Position numbers and translations under genes: made by a program | Part shown: positions 1 to 6,728 of the stretch, in pieces | How positions within the stretch are numbered: the first letter of the stretch is position 1 | Layout: every line of letters starts with the position of its first letter | Assembly: GCA_018065415.1 (NCBI GenBank) | Contig: JAGHTI010000077.1 | Location: forward strand, 1-37,941 | Source of the DNA: Candidatus Equicola stercoris | GTDB taxonomy: Bacteria; Bacteroidota; Bacteroidia; Bacteroidales; Bacteroidaceae | Length of the DNA: 37,941 nt | Direction of reading: 5' to 3' | Notes under the pieces: model-generated | What the model saw: only the letters and a program-made list of their open reading frames with translations | Database searches by the model: none | Told to the model about the DNA's origin: nothing

Positions 1-476
1 TATCTTCCCCTTATGAAATTCCTCTCCTGCAAGTCCTGTAACAGAGATATGAGTTCATCCCAGAACCCCTCAATGTTGTACAGTATTACTTTTTTATTAT
101 AATATCCTATTGTCGTTGATGCTACTACGGAAAAGATTTCATCCAGAGTACCAAGCCCTCCTGGTAATGCTATTATCACATCACTCATTTCAGTCATCTT
201 CTCCTTGCGTTCTCCTAGACTGTTTACATTGACGATTTCATCGGTGTATTTGCTTACCGCACCATATTCCTCTATCTTATTCGGCACCACGCCTAAGGTT
301 GTACCACCATTCTCCTTGACTGCCTTTGCAACACATTCCATGAGTCCCATATTGCATCCACCGAACACCAACTGATGACCGCGCTGTCCTATGTAAGCAC
401 CAAGTTCTGTTGTTCTGTCAAAATACGAACGGCGAATATTTTCATTTGCCGAACAGAAAACTCCAATCCTTTTCAT
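1..476 (-). CDS. LOG-family protein (TIGR00730 Rossmann fold), partial
   Basis: Members of the LOG / lysine-decarboxylase-like family hydrolyse the N-glycosidic bond of nucleoside 5'-monophosphates; in plants and some bacteria the product is free cytokinin. I read about 158 residues from ATG at 476 with no stop before the left edge, so the C-terminus is missing. The sequence starts MKRIGVFCSANE, has the FGGCNMGLM nucleotide-binding turn and the family signature LPGGLGTLDEIF (near residues 103-114), which carries the catalytic Glu. The ATG overlaps the TGA of tcdA by 4 nt (ATGA), so it is translationally coupled as the last visible gene of the SpmAB-wzx-tcdA operon. The true substrate in this organism cannot be read from the sequence. 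Confidence 0.88.
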   Translation of the reverse strand, partial: MKRIGVFCSANENIRRSYFDRTTELGAYIGQRGHQLVFGGCNMGLMECVAKAVKENGGTTLGVVPNKIEEYGAVSKYTDEIVNVNSLGERKEKMTEMSDVIIALPGGLGTLDEIFSVVASTTIGYYNKKVILYNIEGFWDELISLLQDLQERNFIRGR

Positions 477-1159
477 ATCTTTATCAAATCTTTTATTACT
501 TCCGATGCAATCATTATTCCCATAGCGGCAGGAACGAAAGCATTACTGGCTATGACGGTCTGCTGTGATGCCGTCTGAGGGCATTCATCACTACACACCA
601 CCTTAAGACTTTTTATCCCATTTTTTCTGCACTCTTTGCGCACTGCCTTTGCTAGAGGGTCTATGGTTGTCTTATATATGTCCGTCACCTTCAGCATTGC
701 TGGGTTCATCCTGTTTCCAGCACCCATACTACTGATGATAGGCAACTTTCTCTCATCACACCGACGTATCAATTCCACCTTTGCCGACACTGTATCTATA
801 CAGTCTATGACGTAATCATACTCAGTCAAATCGATAGAATCGGCATTTTCAGGTAGATAAAATTGCTGAAACGTCTTCACATTACAGTCGGGATTTATAT
901 CCCTTATCCTCTGCTCTGCCACCTCCACCTTTGGTCTGCCCACCGTTGAGTGCAGTGCTATTATCTGTCGGTTTATATTTGACAGTTCTACAGTATCTGC
1001 ATCCACCAGAGTCACCGTTCCTATCCCGCTGCGAGCCATAACCTCTACCACGTGACCACCGACACCTCCTATACCAAAAACTATCACACTACTCTCACGA
1101 AGCCTTGCCTGTGCCTCTCTACCGAGCAGTAGTTCAGTTCTTTCTAACTCTGAATGCAT
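473..1159 (-). CDS. tcdA: tRNA threonylcarbamoyladenosine dehydratase TcdA (ThiF/E1-like)
   Basis: TcdA uses ATP to cyclise t6A37 of ANN-decoding tRNAs into ct6A. The 228-residue protein has the E1-like Rossmann motif GIGGVGGHVVEVMARSGIG (about residues 29-47), DADTVELSNINRQ for ATP binding, CIDTVSAK, and the TcdA-type stretch SMGAGNRMNP. The N-terminus (SELERTELLLG) matches the usual start of the family (RTELLLG), supporting ATG at 1159. The gene begins 26 nt inside the 3' end of the upstream flippase gene and its stop overlaps the start of the LOG gene. Other ThiF-like activators (MoeB, ThiF) are possible, but length, motifs and the lack of thiamin or molybdopterin neighbours favour TcdA. 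Confidence 0.9.
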   Translation of the reverse strand: MHSELERTELLLGREAQARLRESSVIVFGIGGVGGHVVEVMARSGIGTVTLVDADTVELSNINRQIIALHSTVGRPKVEVAEQRIRDINPDCNVKTFQQFYLPENADSIDLTEYDYVIDCIDTVSAKVELIRRCDERKLPIISSMGAGNRMNPAMLKVTDIYKTTIDPLAKAVRKECRKNGIKSLKVVCSDECPQTASQQTVIASNAFVPAAMGIMIASEVIKDLIKI

Positions 1160-2591
1160 GTACTATCTTTTCTTTCCAGATTATCACGACAAGAAAACTT
1201 ATCACAAACAACGTATTCAACATCAAACGGACAACAACATCCAACTGCTTCGTACCAAAATACATTGCCACGAACAGTACGAGAGCCAACAGTGCATAGA
1301 AAGCTATTTCTTTCAGAGGATAACTTATTGGATTTTGTTTCTGTCCTATGAAATACGACAGCAACATTGTTGTTCCATAACCAACGAAGGCAGCCCACGC
1401 ACATGCCATGTAGCCCATCACAGGGATAAGCAAGAGGTTCATTGCAAAAAGTACGATTGCACCGACAATAGAAAAGAATGCACCATATATTGTCTTATCA
1501 ATAAGTTTATACCAGAAACTGAGATTGAATACCACCCCCATCATCACTTCTGATGCCATGACAATAGGAATTACTTTTAAACCTTCTCGATAGCCTTTAC
1601 CACCTATTATATACTGAAGGATATCCAGATAAGCAATAACACAAAGATAGGCAAAGAACGTAAAGATGAGAAAGAATTTCATCGCCTTTGCATAAAGTTC
1701 TTTATTATTCCTGTCACGTACGGAGCCAAACACTATCGGCTCGTAAGCATAACGGAATGCTTGAGTGATAAGAGCCATTATCATGGCAATCTTTACGCAA
1801 GCCTCATATATTCCTAACTGTGTACGTCCTTCCTCTTGTTCGAGCACTCGAGGCAACATTATCTGCCCTGCCACCTGGTTCAGGATACCAGCGATACCAA
1901 GTACAAGCAGTGGCCATGAATAAGTAAGCATCTGCCTCGCCAGTTTTCTGTCGTATTTCCATTTCACACAAGTCCATTCCTGCACCATCAGCAGAGAAAT
2001 CATTGTCGTACAGAACAAGTTTATGATGAACACCCACTTCACACTTATCTCCCAATGCGAATACTCCAGAGGGATAATGAGGAAACACAGAAGGTTAAGT
2101 GCTACGCTCATGCCTATGAACAACAGTTTGAATGCCGCAAACTTATACGGTTTATGTTGATTTCTGAGGTAAGCGAACATTATCGCCTGAAATGCATCCT
2201 GAGCCACACAGAGGTACAACATGCCAACATACCACTTATGTTCAGCATATCCGAGAGCAGTAGCAATAGGATTGATAAAGACAACGGTCAATACAGCAAA
2301 AACCAACGACACACCCCCAACCATGATGAGGGCAGTAGAATATACTCGTTTCTTCTCCTCTTCATCCTCCGTCTTGTTTATAAAACGGAAAAATGTTGTC
2401 TCCATACCAAATGTCAGTATCACCAATATCAATGCCGTCTGTGCATAAAGGTCGGCAACGATACCATAATCACTACAATGAACCAACGTATAAGTGTATA
2501 GCGGTACCAGCAGGTAATTGAGAAATCTACCAATTATACTGCTCAAACCGTATATCGCTGTATCTTTGAAAAGTCCTTTTATATTAGCCAT
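1134..2591 (-). CDS. Wzx-like oligosaccharide flippase (MOP/MATE superfamily)
   Basis: A 485-residue polytopic inner-membrane protein, very likely moving a lipid-linked glycan from the cytoplasmic to the periplasmic face. It opens with the conserved family start KGLFKDTAIYGLSSIIGRFLNY-like, where the first helix carries the G-x-x-xG-R-xxN pattern of polysaccharide-biosynthesis flippases, and about 12-14 hydrophobic segments follow to the C-terminus (for example near 75-110, 290-320 and 420-475). Length fits Wzx/RfbX proteins. It lies 12 nt downstream of the SpmAB gene and overlaps tcdA. No glycosyltransferases are adjacent, so its substrate (O-antigen, capsule or peptidoglycan precursor) cannot be assigned here. 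Confidence 0.85.
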   Translation of the reverse strand: MANIKGLFKDTAIYGLSSIIGRFLNYLLVPLYTYTLVHCSDYGIVADLYAQTALILVILTFGMETTFFRFINKTEDEEEKKRVYSTALIMVGGVSLVFAVLTVVFINPIATALGYAEHKWYVGMLYLCVAQDAFQAIMFAYLRNQHKPYKFAAFKLLFIGMSVALNLLCFLIIPLEYSHWEISVKWVFIINLFCTTMISLLMVQEWTCVKWKYDRKLARQMLTYSWPLLVLGIAGILNQVAGQIMLPRVLEQEEGRTQLGIYEACVKIAMIMALITQAFRYAYEPIVFGSVRDRNNKELYAKAMKFFLIFTFFAYLCVIAYLDILQYIIGGKGYREGLKVIPIVMASEVMMGVVFNLSFWYKLIDKTIYGAFFSIVGAIVLFAMNLLLIPVMGYMACAWAAFVGYGTTMLLSYFIGQKQNPISYPLKEIAFYALLALVLFVAMYFGTKQLDVVVRLMLNTLFVISFLVVIIWKEKIVHAFRVRKN

Positions 2592-2603
2592 TCAGTCTCC
2601 CTT

Positions 2604-3836
2604 TCATCCAAAGAAAATATATGACACTACAATTGCAGCAACGACGCCAATGAGGTCTGTCCACAAACCAGCCGCTACAGCATGGCGAGTCTTCCTTATG
2701 CTCACACTACCGAAATAGACTGCAAGGATATAGAACGTAGTGTCCGTACTGCCTTGGAAGATACAGCTGAGCCTGCCAATGAACGAATCAGCACCGTATG
2801 TCGTCATCGCATCCACCATCATGCCACGAGCCCCACTGCCGGAAAGCGGTTTCATCAATGCCGTAGGCAGAGCCCCCACCCACTGTGTGTCTATACCCGC
2901 CTGTGCCACGCACCATCCTATGCCGTCGATAAGCCAGTCCATCGCCCCTGACGCACGGAACACCCCTATGGCAACGAGTATTGCCACCAGATATGGTATT
3001 ATCGTCACCGCAGTCTTGAATCCATCCTTTGCACCCTCGATAAATGCCTCATACACGTTCACCTTCTTCCTTATTCCCGCAACGATGAAACCGATGATTA
3101 TTGTCATCAGTAGGATGTTTGCTACAGAAGAACTTACCTTATTCATTGTAGCATCATCCATAGAGCAGAAAGCAAGGATGATACCAGCAAACAGCAGCAT
3201 CAGTCCTCCGAAAGTGCATATTATTGTCCTGTTGAACAAGTTTATCTTTTGGTAGATACTCGTTACGAAGATTCCTCCCGTAGTGCAGAAGAAGGTCTGT
3301 ATCAACAGCGGTATGAAGATGTCCGTAGGGTCAGCAGCACCCAGTTGGGCACGATATACCATTATGCTCACAGGGATAAGCACCAGTCCCGAAGTGTTGA
3401 GAACCAGAAACATTATCATCGGATTGGTAGCAGTATCCTTTTTCGGATTCAGTTCCTGCATCTCCTTCATAGCCTTCAGTCCCAGCGGAGTGGCGGCATT
3501 GTCAAGTCCCAACAAGTTGGCAGCGATATTCATGAATATGCTCCCCGTGACAGGATGTCCCTTTGGGATGTCGGGAAACAGCTTACTGAACACAGGACTC
3601 AGCACACGCGCCAAAGCATTTACCAGGCCCCCCTTTTCGCCTATCTTCATCACACCGAGCCACAAGGACAGGACACCGGTCAGACCGAGAGAAATCTCGA
3701 ATGCCGTCTTTGCCGAATCGAATGTAGAGCCCATCATCTCAGGAAACACATTCACATCACCCAAGAACACCAGTTTCACCAGAGCGATGATGAACGCAAT
3801 GATGAAAAACCCCATCCAAATATAATTCAATACCAT
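2604..3836 (-). CDS. Fused SpmA-SpmB nucleoside-recognition (Gate) membrane protein
   Basis: 410 residues with two Gate/nucleoside-recognition domains. The N-terminal half resembles SpmA: GVLSLWLGVMKIGEKGG, then FMNIAANLLGLDNAATPLG near residues 103-121. The C-terminal half resembles SpmB: FIEGAKDGFKTAVTIIPYLVA, then PTALMKPLSGSGARGM and GSTDTTFY. In Firmicutes these are two genes needed for spore maturation; in non-sporulating Bacteroidota the fused form is common and its transported substrate is unknown. The sequence shows about ten hydrophobic segments. It is the first gene of a minus-strand operon with its own promoter at 3907-3936. I would not infer sporulation from it. Confidence 0.9.
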   Translation of the reverse strand: MVLNYIWMGFFIIAFIIALVKLVFLGDVNVFPEMMGSTFDSAKTAFEISLGLTGVLSLWLGVMKIGEKGGLVNALARVLSPVFSKLFPDIPKGHPVTGSIFMNIAANLLGLDNAATPLGLKAMKEMQELNPKKDTATNPMIMFLVLNTSGLVLIPVSIMVYRAQLGAADPTDIFIPLLIQTFFCTTGGIFVTSIYQKINLFNRTIICTFGGLMLLFAGIILAFCSMDDATMNKVSSSVANILLMTIIIGFIVAGIRKKVNVYEAFIEGAKDGFKTAVTIIPYLVAILVAIGVFRASGAMDWLIDGIGWCVAQAGIDTQWVGALPTALMKPLSGSGARGMMVDAMTTYGADSFIGRLSCIFQGSTDTTFYILAVYFGSVSIRKTRHAVAAGLWTDLIGVVAAIVVSYIFFG

Positions 3837-3906
3837 TTCGTTATACTTTTTGTGTCGGCGTACGTTTTTTATCGCTTCTTATTCTATTATTTCATTTTTC
3901 GTGTTG

Positions 3907-3936
3907 CAAAAATATAAGAAAATAACGAAATAACAA
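3907..3936 (-). promoter_or_regulatory. Promoter of the SpmAB-wzx-tcdA-LOG operon
   Basis: On the minus strand, TTG (3936-3934), a 19-bp spacer and TATTTTTG (3914-3907) match the Bacteroidota sigma-ABfr consensus TTG-N17-23-TAnnTTTG. Predicted transcription start is near 3900, giving a leader of about 65 nt before ATG at 3836. Confidence 0.7.
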
Positions 3937-4029
3937 AATAACAGAAACAGCTATCTTCACAGACTGCCGTTTTACAAAAACAAATGTGTTCAAAGGAATA
4001 TACAATTATTTATTTTTCTCCTGAAATTT

Positions 4030-4059
4030 TTGGATTTTCAAAATCTTCTATTACCTTTG
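4030..4059 (+). promoter_or_regulatory. Plus-strand promoter facing a gene-free region
   Basis: TTG (4030-4032), a 19-bp spacer and TACCTTTG (4052-4059) match the Bacteroidota consensus. Transcription would start near 4065 and run into the hairpins at 4092-4130; no plus-strand gene lies downstream. Confidence 0.55.
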
Positions 4060-4064
4060 TCGCA

Positions 4065-4145
4065 GAAATAAGACCTTTGTTGGGTTGACTTGAGGCCAAA
4101 GGAGCCTCCATAGCGACCCATTCAAGGGTCTTTTCTTTATTTTTT
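4065..4145 (+). ncRNA. Candidate small RNA with two hairpins and a U-rich end
   Basis: Seen in the sequence: downstream of the promoter at 4030-4059 there are two short perfect stems, GAGGC/GCCTC (4092-4096 with 4104-4108) and GACCC/GGGTC (4115-4119 with 4126-4130). The second is followed at once by TTTTCTTTATTTTTT (4131-4145), as in an intrinsic terminator. A transcript of roughly 75-80 nt would result. No RNA family is recognised and the function is unknown. The same DNA lies inside a weak minus-strand ORF (4051-4386), so the alternative is chance structure. Confidence 0.4.
4115..4145 (+). terminator. Intrinsic terminator of the candidate small RNA
   Basis: A 5-bp stem GACCC/GGGTC with a 6-nt loop is followed by a 15-nt tract containing 13 T. 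It points along the plus strand; on the minus strand no T-run follows the hairpin. Confidence 0.45.
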
Positions 4146-4175
4146 GAGGTGTTTTCTGTTTTATTTGTATCTTTG
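4144..4175 (+). promoter_or_regulatory. Second orphan plus-strand promoter-like site
   Basis: TTG (4144-4146), a 21-bp spacer and TATCTTTG (4168-4175) fit the Bacteroidota consensus. The flank TTTTATTTGTATCTTTGCAG closely resembles that of the site at 4332-4339. No gene follows on this strand. Confidence 0.4.
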
Positions 4176-4309
4176 CAGTATAGATAGCAGCTCCCAAATC
4201 TTCACGACTAAACGTAGGGTTGATTTGCGTAGGAACGGATGCTGTACTAACCTCACCGTTTTCACCCGCTATCTTTTCGCCTACATCTTCTATTTTTGCA
4301 CTATTTGTG

Positions 4310-4339
4310 TTGGCATTTTCAATTTTATTTGTAACTTTG
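4310..4339 (+). promoter_or_regulatory. Third orphan plus-strand promoter-like site
   Basis: TTG (4310-4312), a 19-bp spacer and TAACTTTG (4332-4339) match the Bacteroidota promoter pattern. No open reading frame with recognisable content lies downstream on the plus strand before the convergent gene ending at 4506. Confidence 0.4.
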
Positions 4340-4505
4340 CTGGCAGAAGACGTAGTTGACGGAAGAGCAGAAAGGGCTGCTGCCAACCCATTTTCGGGAG
4401 AAAGTATGAGGATTTGCCCGCCCTCACGTTCAGCTTGTCTTTTTTCTGTTCAAGAGTTTTGTCGGGGGTAGCTGTGGTGGCTACAGATTGCTTTTTGGTT
4501 TTGGG

Positions 4506-4805
4506 TTATTCTATTGTTTCAATATAAAAACTTACAGGACGGAAACCATCATTGCAACTTATCATTGCACTGTATGGGTTCTTCATCCAACCGTCATAGA
4601 AATTTCCTTCACCTCTTGCAAGGGCTTCTACGAACTCCTTCAAGGTCTTCCATGCCTCTGGGCAAAGGCCTTCTGGACATTTGCCGTCTTCGCTAATCCA
4701 TGACTGGCCTTCATATACGTCACAGGTATGGTCTATAGGATTCTCGTACTTTGCCATCAGGTCATCGTACTGAACCCTGCGCATTGCTGTTATCTTTACT
4801 TTCAT
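4506..4805 (-). CDS. TIGR04076 family small protein
   Basis: A 99-residue cytoplasmic protein that fits the TIGR04076 family of small, widely scattered bacterial and archaeal proteins of unknown function. It has the family layout: a basic beta-strand start (MKVKITAMRR), CDVYEGQSW, the Cys-containing PEGLCPEAWKTLKEFVEAL block near residues 45-63, and the closing SCNDGFRPVSFYIE. The Cys residues at DHTC, GKCPEGLC and MISC are typical and suggest a metal or redox role, which is inference. It is monocistronic with a strong promoter at 4874-4903. No signal peptide or membrane segment is visible. Confidence 0.8.
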   Translation of the reverse strand: MKVKITAMRRVQYDDLMAKYENPIDHTCDVYEGQSWISEDGKCPEGLCPEAWKTLKEFVEALARGEGNFYDGWMKNPYSAMISCNDGFRPVSFYIETIE

Positions 4806-5061
4806 CTGATTAACTTCGATTTTAGGTTTATATAAAGTATGTAGCGATAGCTGCTACTATATTATTCATTCTGCAAAACTATATATTTTACTGAACTTTG
4901 CAAATTGCCAACTTGCAACATTGCAACTTTAAACTCTCAATTATAAACACTCATCCATTAACTTTATACAGAAACGACAGCAGTTTCCGACTGCCGTTCC
5001 TGTTAATCATCTCATTGCCTCTGCCACTTGGCTCGTCCAAGAATTTTCAATTGACCAGGTC
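4806..5061. other. Short intergenic region between two minus-strand genes
   Basis: Besides the promoter at 4874-4903 it holds three close TTGCAA motifs (4898-4928) and an imperfect dyad at about 4974-5000 (ACGACAGCAGT against ACTGCCGT) that could mark the end of the upstream hydrolase transcript. It has no T-run on either strand and I do not call it a terminator. No gene is seen. Confidence 0.5.
4874..4903 (-). promoter_or_regulatory. Promoter of the TIGR04076 gene
   Basis: Minus strand: TTG (4903-4901), a 19-bp spacer and TAGTTTTG (4881-4874). Predicted start near 4868, leaving a leader of about 60 nt before ATG at 4805. Confidence 0.65.
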
Positions 5062-6261
5062 TTATTCATCCAATCTGAAGCTATAACGTTTGTCATACAA
5101 CTCACGGATTGTCACACAGAGAATCCTGTTTTGGATATCGAAGGTACTATTGTGCGTAGTAAACCACAAACCATCCTTAGGATCGTACTTGCCAGTCTTG
5201 GCATATTCCTCGTATGCCTTCACCTCTTTCTTAGGTTTTTCCTCTGCCAGCACTTTGTCTTTCATCCAATACGACTGAGGATACTTGTCAAAATCAGGAA
5301 TCTTGGCGGTGTCATAGTATTCCGAGCACCAAAAAGGTTCGACATTCGTATCATATGACAGAGTGTAGCGCACCATTTTCAGCAGATCCCACATACCTTC
5401 CATCGTGTTGCTGGTGGCATAGTTCTTTTCAAGAATCACATACCGCTCAATACCGCAGGCGTGTTGCGGAAAATTTCCATCTCCATTATACAGGTGGTTG
5501 TAGAAGTTTGTCATAATCATCTGTTTCTGCTCAACAAATTTGACTTCCTCACCTTTCTCGCCCGTGAATTCCACTATCACCGTCTTATTCGGGTCTGCAA
5601 TCATTATATGACCGTCCCATGTAGTAGGGATAGGCCTAACATCGTGATTCTTGACAAATGTCTTTGCTTCCTCAACACTTCCACAGTTGTCAAGAAGCGC
5701 ACGAATAAGTTGCATCACCATAATCTGTGGTTTTCCTGAATTGGTGTGGCCATGCTTTTCCTTGAGATCAGCTGCATTCACGACATTGACATTGCAAACC
5801 AGTCCGGCATCATTGATGCCATCCAAGGTCATCCAAGGAATATACTTGAGCAGTTCGTCACTGAGCCCAGCCTCTACACTTTCCTTCGTGAGATCGTAGA
5901 AACAAGTATTCGCGACTCCTATGGAGGCATGTTTGCGTGTTGCCGAAGGGTTGGTCTTTATTATAAATTCACATATTTCGTTGATATTGAAATCTAGGTT
6001 TCTACCGTAGAAATTACCATTTCTTACTGCACTGCAACCGAATACGTCCATCTTACCATTATTATCCATCAGGAGTTGGGAAGGAGGGTCAGGACTATAG
6101 TTGTCAGCCTCATAGTAATAGAGATAATCAGCAACCTTAGCCACTTTCCCGAAGCGAACTAAATCATTGGGATTAATGTAAGGTGAGTAATCATCATCGT
6201 TGTTACAAGCTGTCAAACCAAAAGTAAAAGCCATAAGAAAGAAAATAAATGTCTTTTTCAT
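5062..6261 (-). CDS. Choloylglycine-hydrolase-like Ntn amidase, lipoprotein
   Basis: A 399-residue exported protein related to linear amide C-N hydrolases (C59/PF02275: bile-salt hydrolases, penicillin V acylases, N-acyl amide hydrolases). The N-terminus is a lipoprotein signal with lipobox GLTAC (Cys19) followed by an acidic stretch NNDDD that favours the outer membrane. Catalytic features: GCSAV with the likely nucleophile Cys76, GRNLDF with Arg87 and Asp90 (equivalents of R18 and D21 in bile-salt hydrolases), TNFYNH, and GIERYV. In this family Cys must become N-terminal by autocleavage, so residues 1-75 would be a propeptide. Substrate cannot be told: bile-salt deconjugation is one option, but many homologues act on other N-acyl amides. 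Monocistronic, promoter at 6314-6343. Confidence 0.82.
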   Translation of the reverse strand: MKKTFIFFLMAFTFGLTACNNDDDYSPYINPNDLVRFGKVAKVADYLYYYEADNYSPDPPSQLLMDNNGKMDVFGCSAVRNGNFYGRNLDFNINEICEFIIKTNPSATRKHASIGVANTCFYDLTKESVEAGLSDELLKYIPWMTLDGINDAGLVCNVNVVNAADLKEKHGHTNSGKPQIMVMQLIRALLDNCGSVEEAKTFVKNHDVRPIPTTWDGHIMIADPNKTVIVEFTGEKGEEVKFVEQKQMIMTNFYNHLYNGDGNFPQHACGIERYVILEKNYATSNTMEGMWDLLKMVRYTLSYDTNVEPFWCSEYYDTAKIPDFDKYPQSYWMKDKVLAEEKPKKEVKAYEEYAKTGKYDPKDGLWFTTHNSTFDIQNRILCVTIRELYDKRYSFRLDE

Positions 6262-6313
6262 TTTCGGATAATCAAATTGTTTTTAATGAAGCATGTAATT
6301 ATTTACTCAATCG

Positions 6314-6343
6314 CAAATTTACAAACTATTTTTTCAAAAGCAA
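6314..6343 (-). promoter_or_regulatory. Promoter of the Ntn-hydrolase lipoprotein gene
   Basis: Minus strand: TTG (6343-6341), a 19-bp spacer and TAAATTTG (6321-6314). Predicted start near 6308. The left edge of the 22-bp repeat array begins about 20 bp upstream of the -33 element. Confidence 0.65.
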
Positions 6344-6361
6344 ACAAATCCTTTACAAATT

Positions 6362-6581
6362 ATAAAGAAGAACGACAATTCTACACTTTATTTATTATAA
6401 AGGAGTCAAACTCTTTTGCAAGATACGAACAAAGAAACATGAAGCTGTAACCAAATTTACATGAAGTTGCGACCGTTTATTTACCACGATTCGGCCTTAT
6501 AGATGCGAAGTTCGCTACATTTATTTATGACGAGCGTTGCCTTTCTTTCGCAGGGGCACTACATTTCTTTATGACGGGCGC
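6362..6581 (-). repeat. Left arm: ten 22-bp units reading on the minus strand
   Basis: Read on the minus strand from 6581, the sequence divides into consecutive 22-bp units (6581-6560, 6559-6538, 6537-6516 and so on to 6362) with no spacer. The best-conserved part is a core like CGTCATAAAGAAATGTA (first unit) or CGTCATAAATAAATGTA (third unit). Units diverge outward, and the last three (below about 6428) are recognisable mainly by phase. No open frame of note is present. It forms the mirror image of the right arm at 6654-6851. Confidence 0.75.
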
Positions 6582-6728
6582 TGTGTAGGTGTAATGCACC
6601 GACGAGTGTAAGTGCGACGCACCGACAAGCGTAAGTGCGACGCACCGACAGCTGTAAGTGCGACGCACCGACACAGCGCTCGACACTTTGATTCATAGCG
6701 CTCGTCATAAATAAATGTAGCGAACTTC
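6507..6728. repeat. Perfect 30-bp inverted repeat enclosing a GC-rich core
   Basis: The arm 6507-6536 is the exact reverse complement of 6699-6728, with 162 nt between. An inner inverted repeat GCGCTGTGT (6578-6586) / ACACAGCGC (6671-6679) is nested in it. Both belong to units of the opposing 22-bp arrays. A transcript across this region could form a long stem, and the DNA could extrude a cruciform. Confidence 0.85.
6600..6668 (+). repeat. Three 23-bp tandem repeats with GTGCGACGCAC dyads
   Basis: Three head-to-tail 23-bp units start at 6600, 6623 and 6646. They share CGAC, then 4 variable bases (GAGT, AAGC, AGCT), then GTAAGTGCGACGCAC. Each holds the perfect 11-bp dyad GTGCGACGCAC (6612-6622, 6635-6645, 6658-6668). 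A degraded copy of the dyad, GTGCGACGCA, recurs at 6761-6770. Markedly GC-richer than the flanks. Such evenly spaced dyads resemble operator sites, which is inference. Confidence 0.8.

Larger units (their letters stand above)
3937..4505. other. Gene-poor region with repeated promoter-like motifs
   Basis: No convincing protein gene is seen here. The minus strand has an open frame at 4051-4386 (111 codons from a TTG) that extends upstream without a start to about 4452. It is lysine- and serine-rich and matches no family I know. A second minus-strand frame at about 4430-4500 ends close by, so a frameshifted gene remnant is possible. The plus strand carries TAnnTTTG-type motifs at 4052, 4168, 4291 and 4332, and a small hairpin GTAGC/GCTAC at 4468-4484. 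Confidence 0.5.

Noticed and set aside
2055..2501. 148-residue plus-strand frame
   Set aside because: Antisense to the Wzx-like flippase and without any motif.
2604..3836. Evidence for sporulation
   Set aside because: SpmAB-type fused proteins occur widely in non-sporulating Bacteroidota; no other sporulation gene is present.
3249..3917. 222-residue plus-strand frame
   Set aside because: Lies antisense to the well-supported SpmAB gene and has Arg/His/Gln-rich shadow composition.
4051..4386. 111-residue minus-strand protein gene
   Set aside because: Starts with TTG in mid-frame, has no promoter or ribosome-binding site, low-complexity sequence and no recognised family; kept only as a possible remnant.
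4974..5000. Terminator hairpin after the hydrolase gene
   Set aside because: The dyad is imperfect and no T-run follows on either strand.
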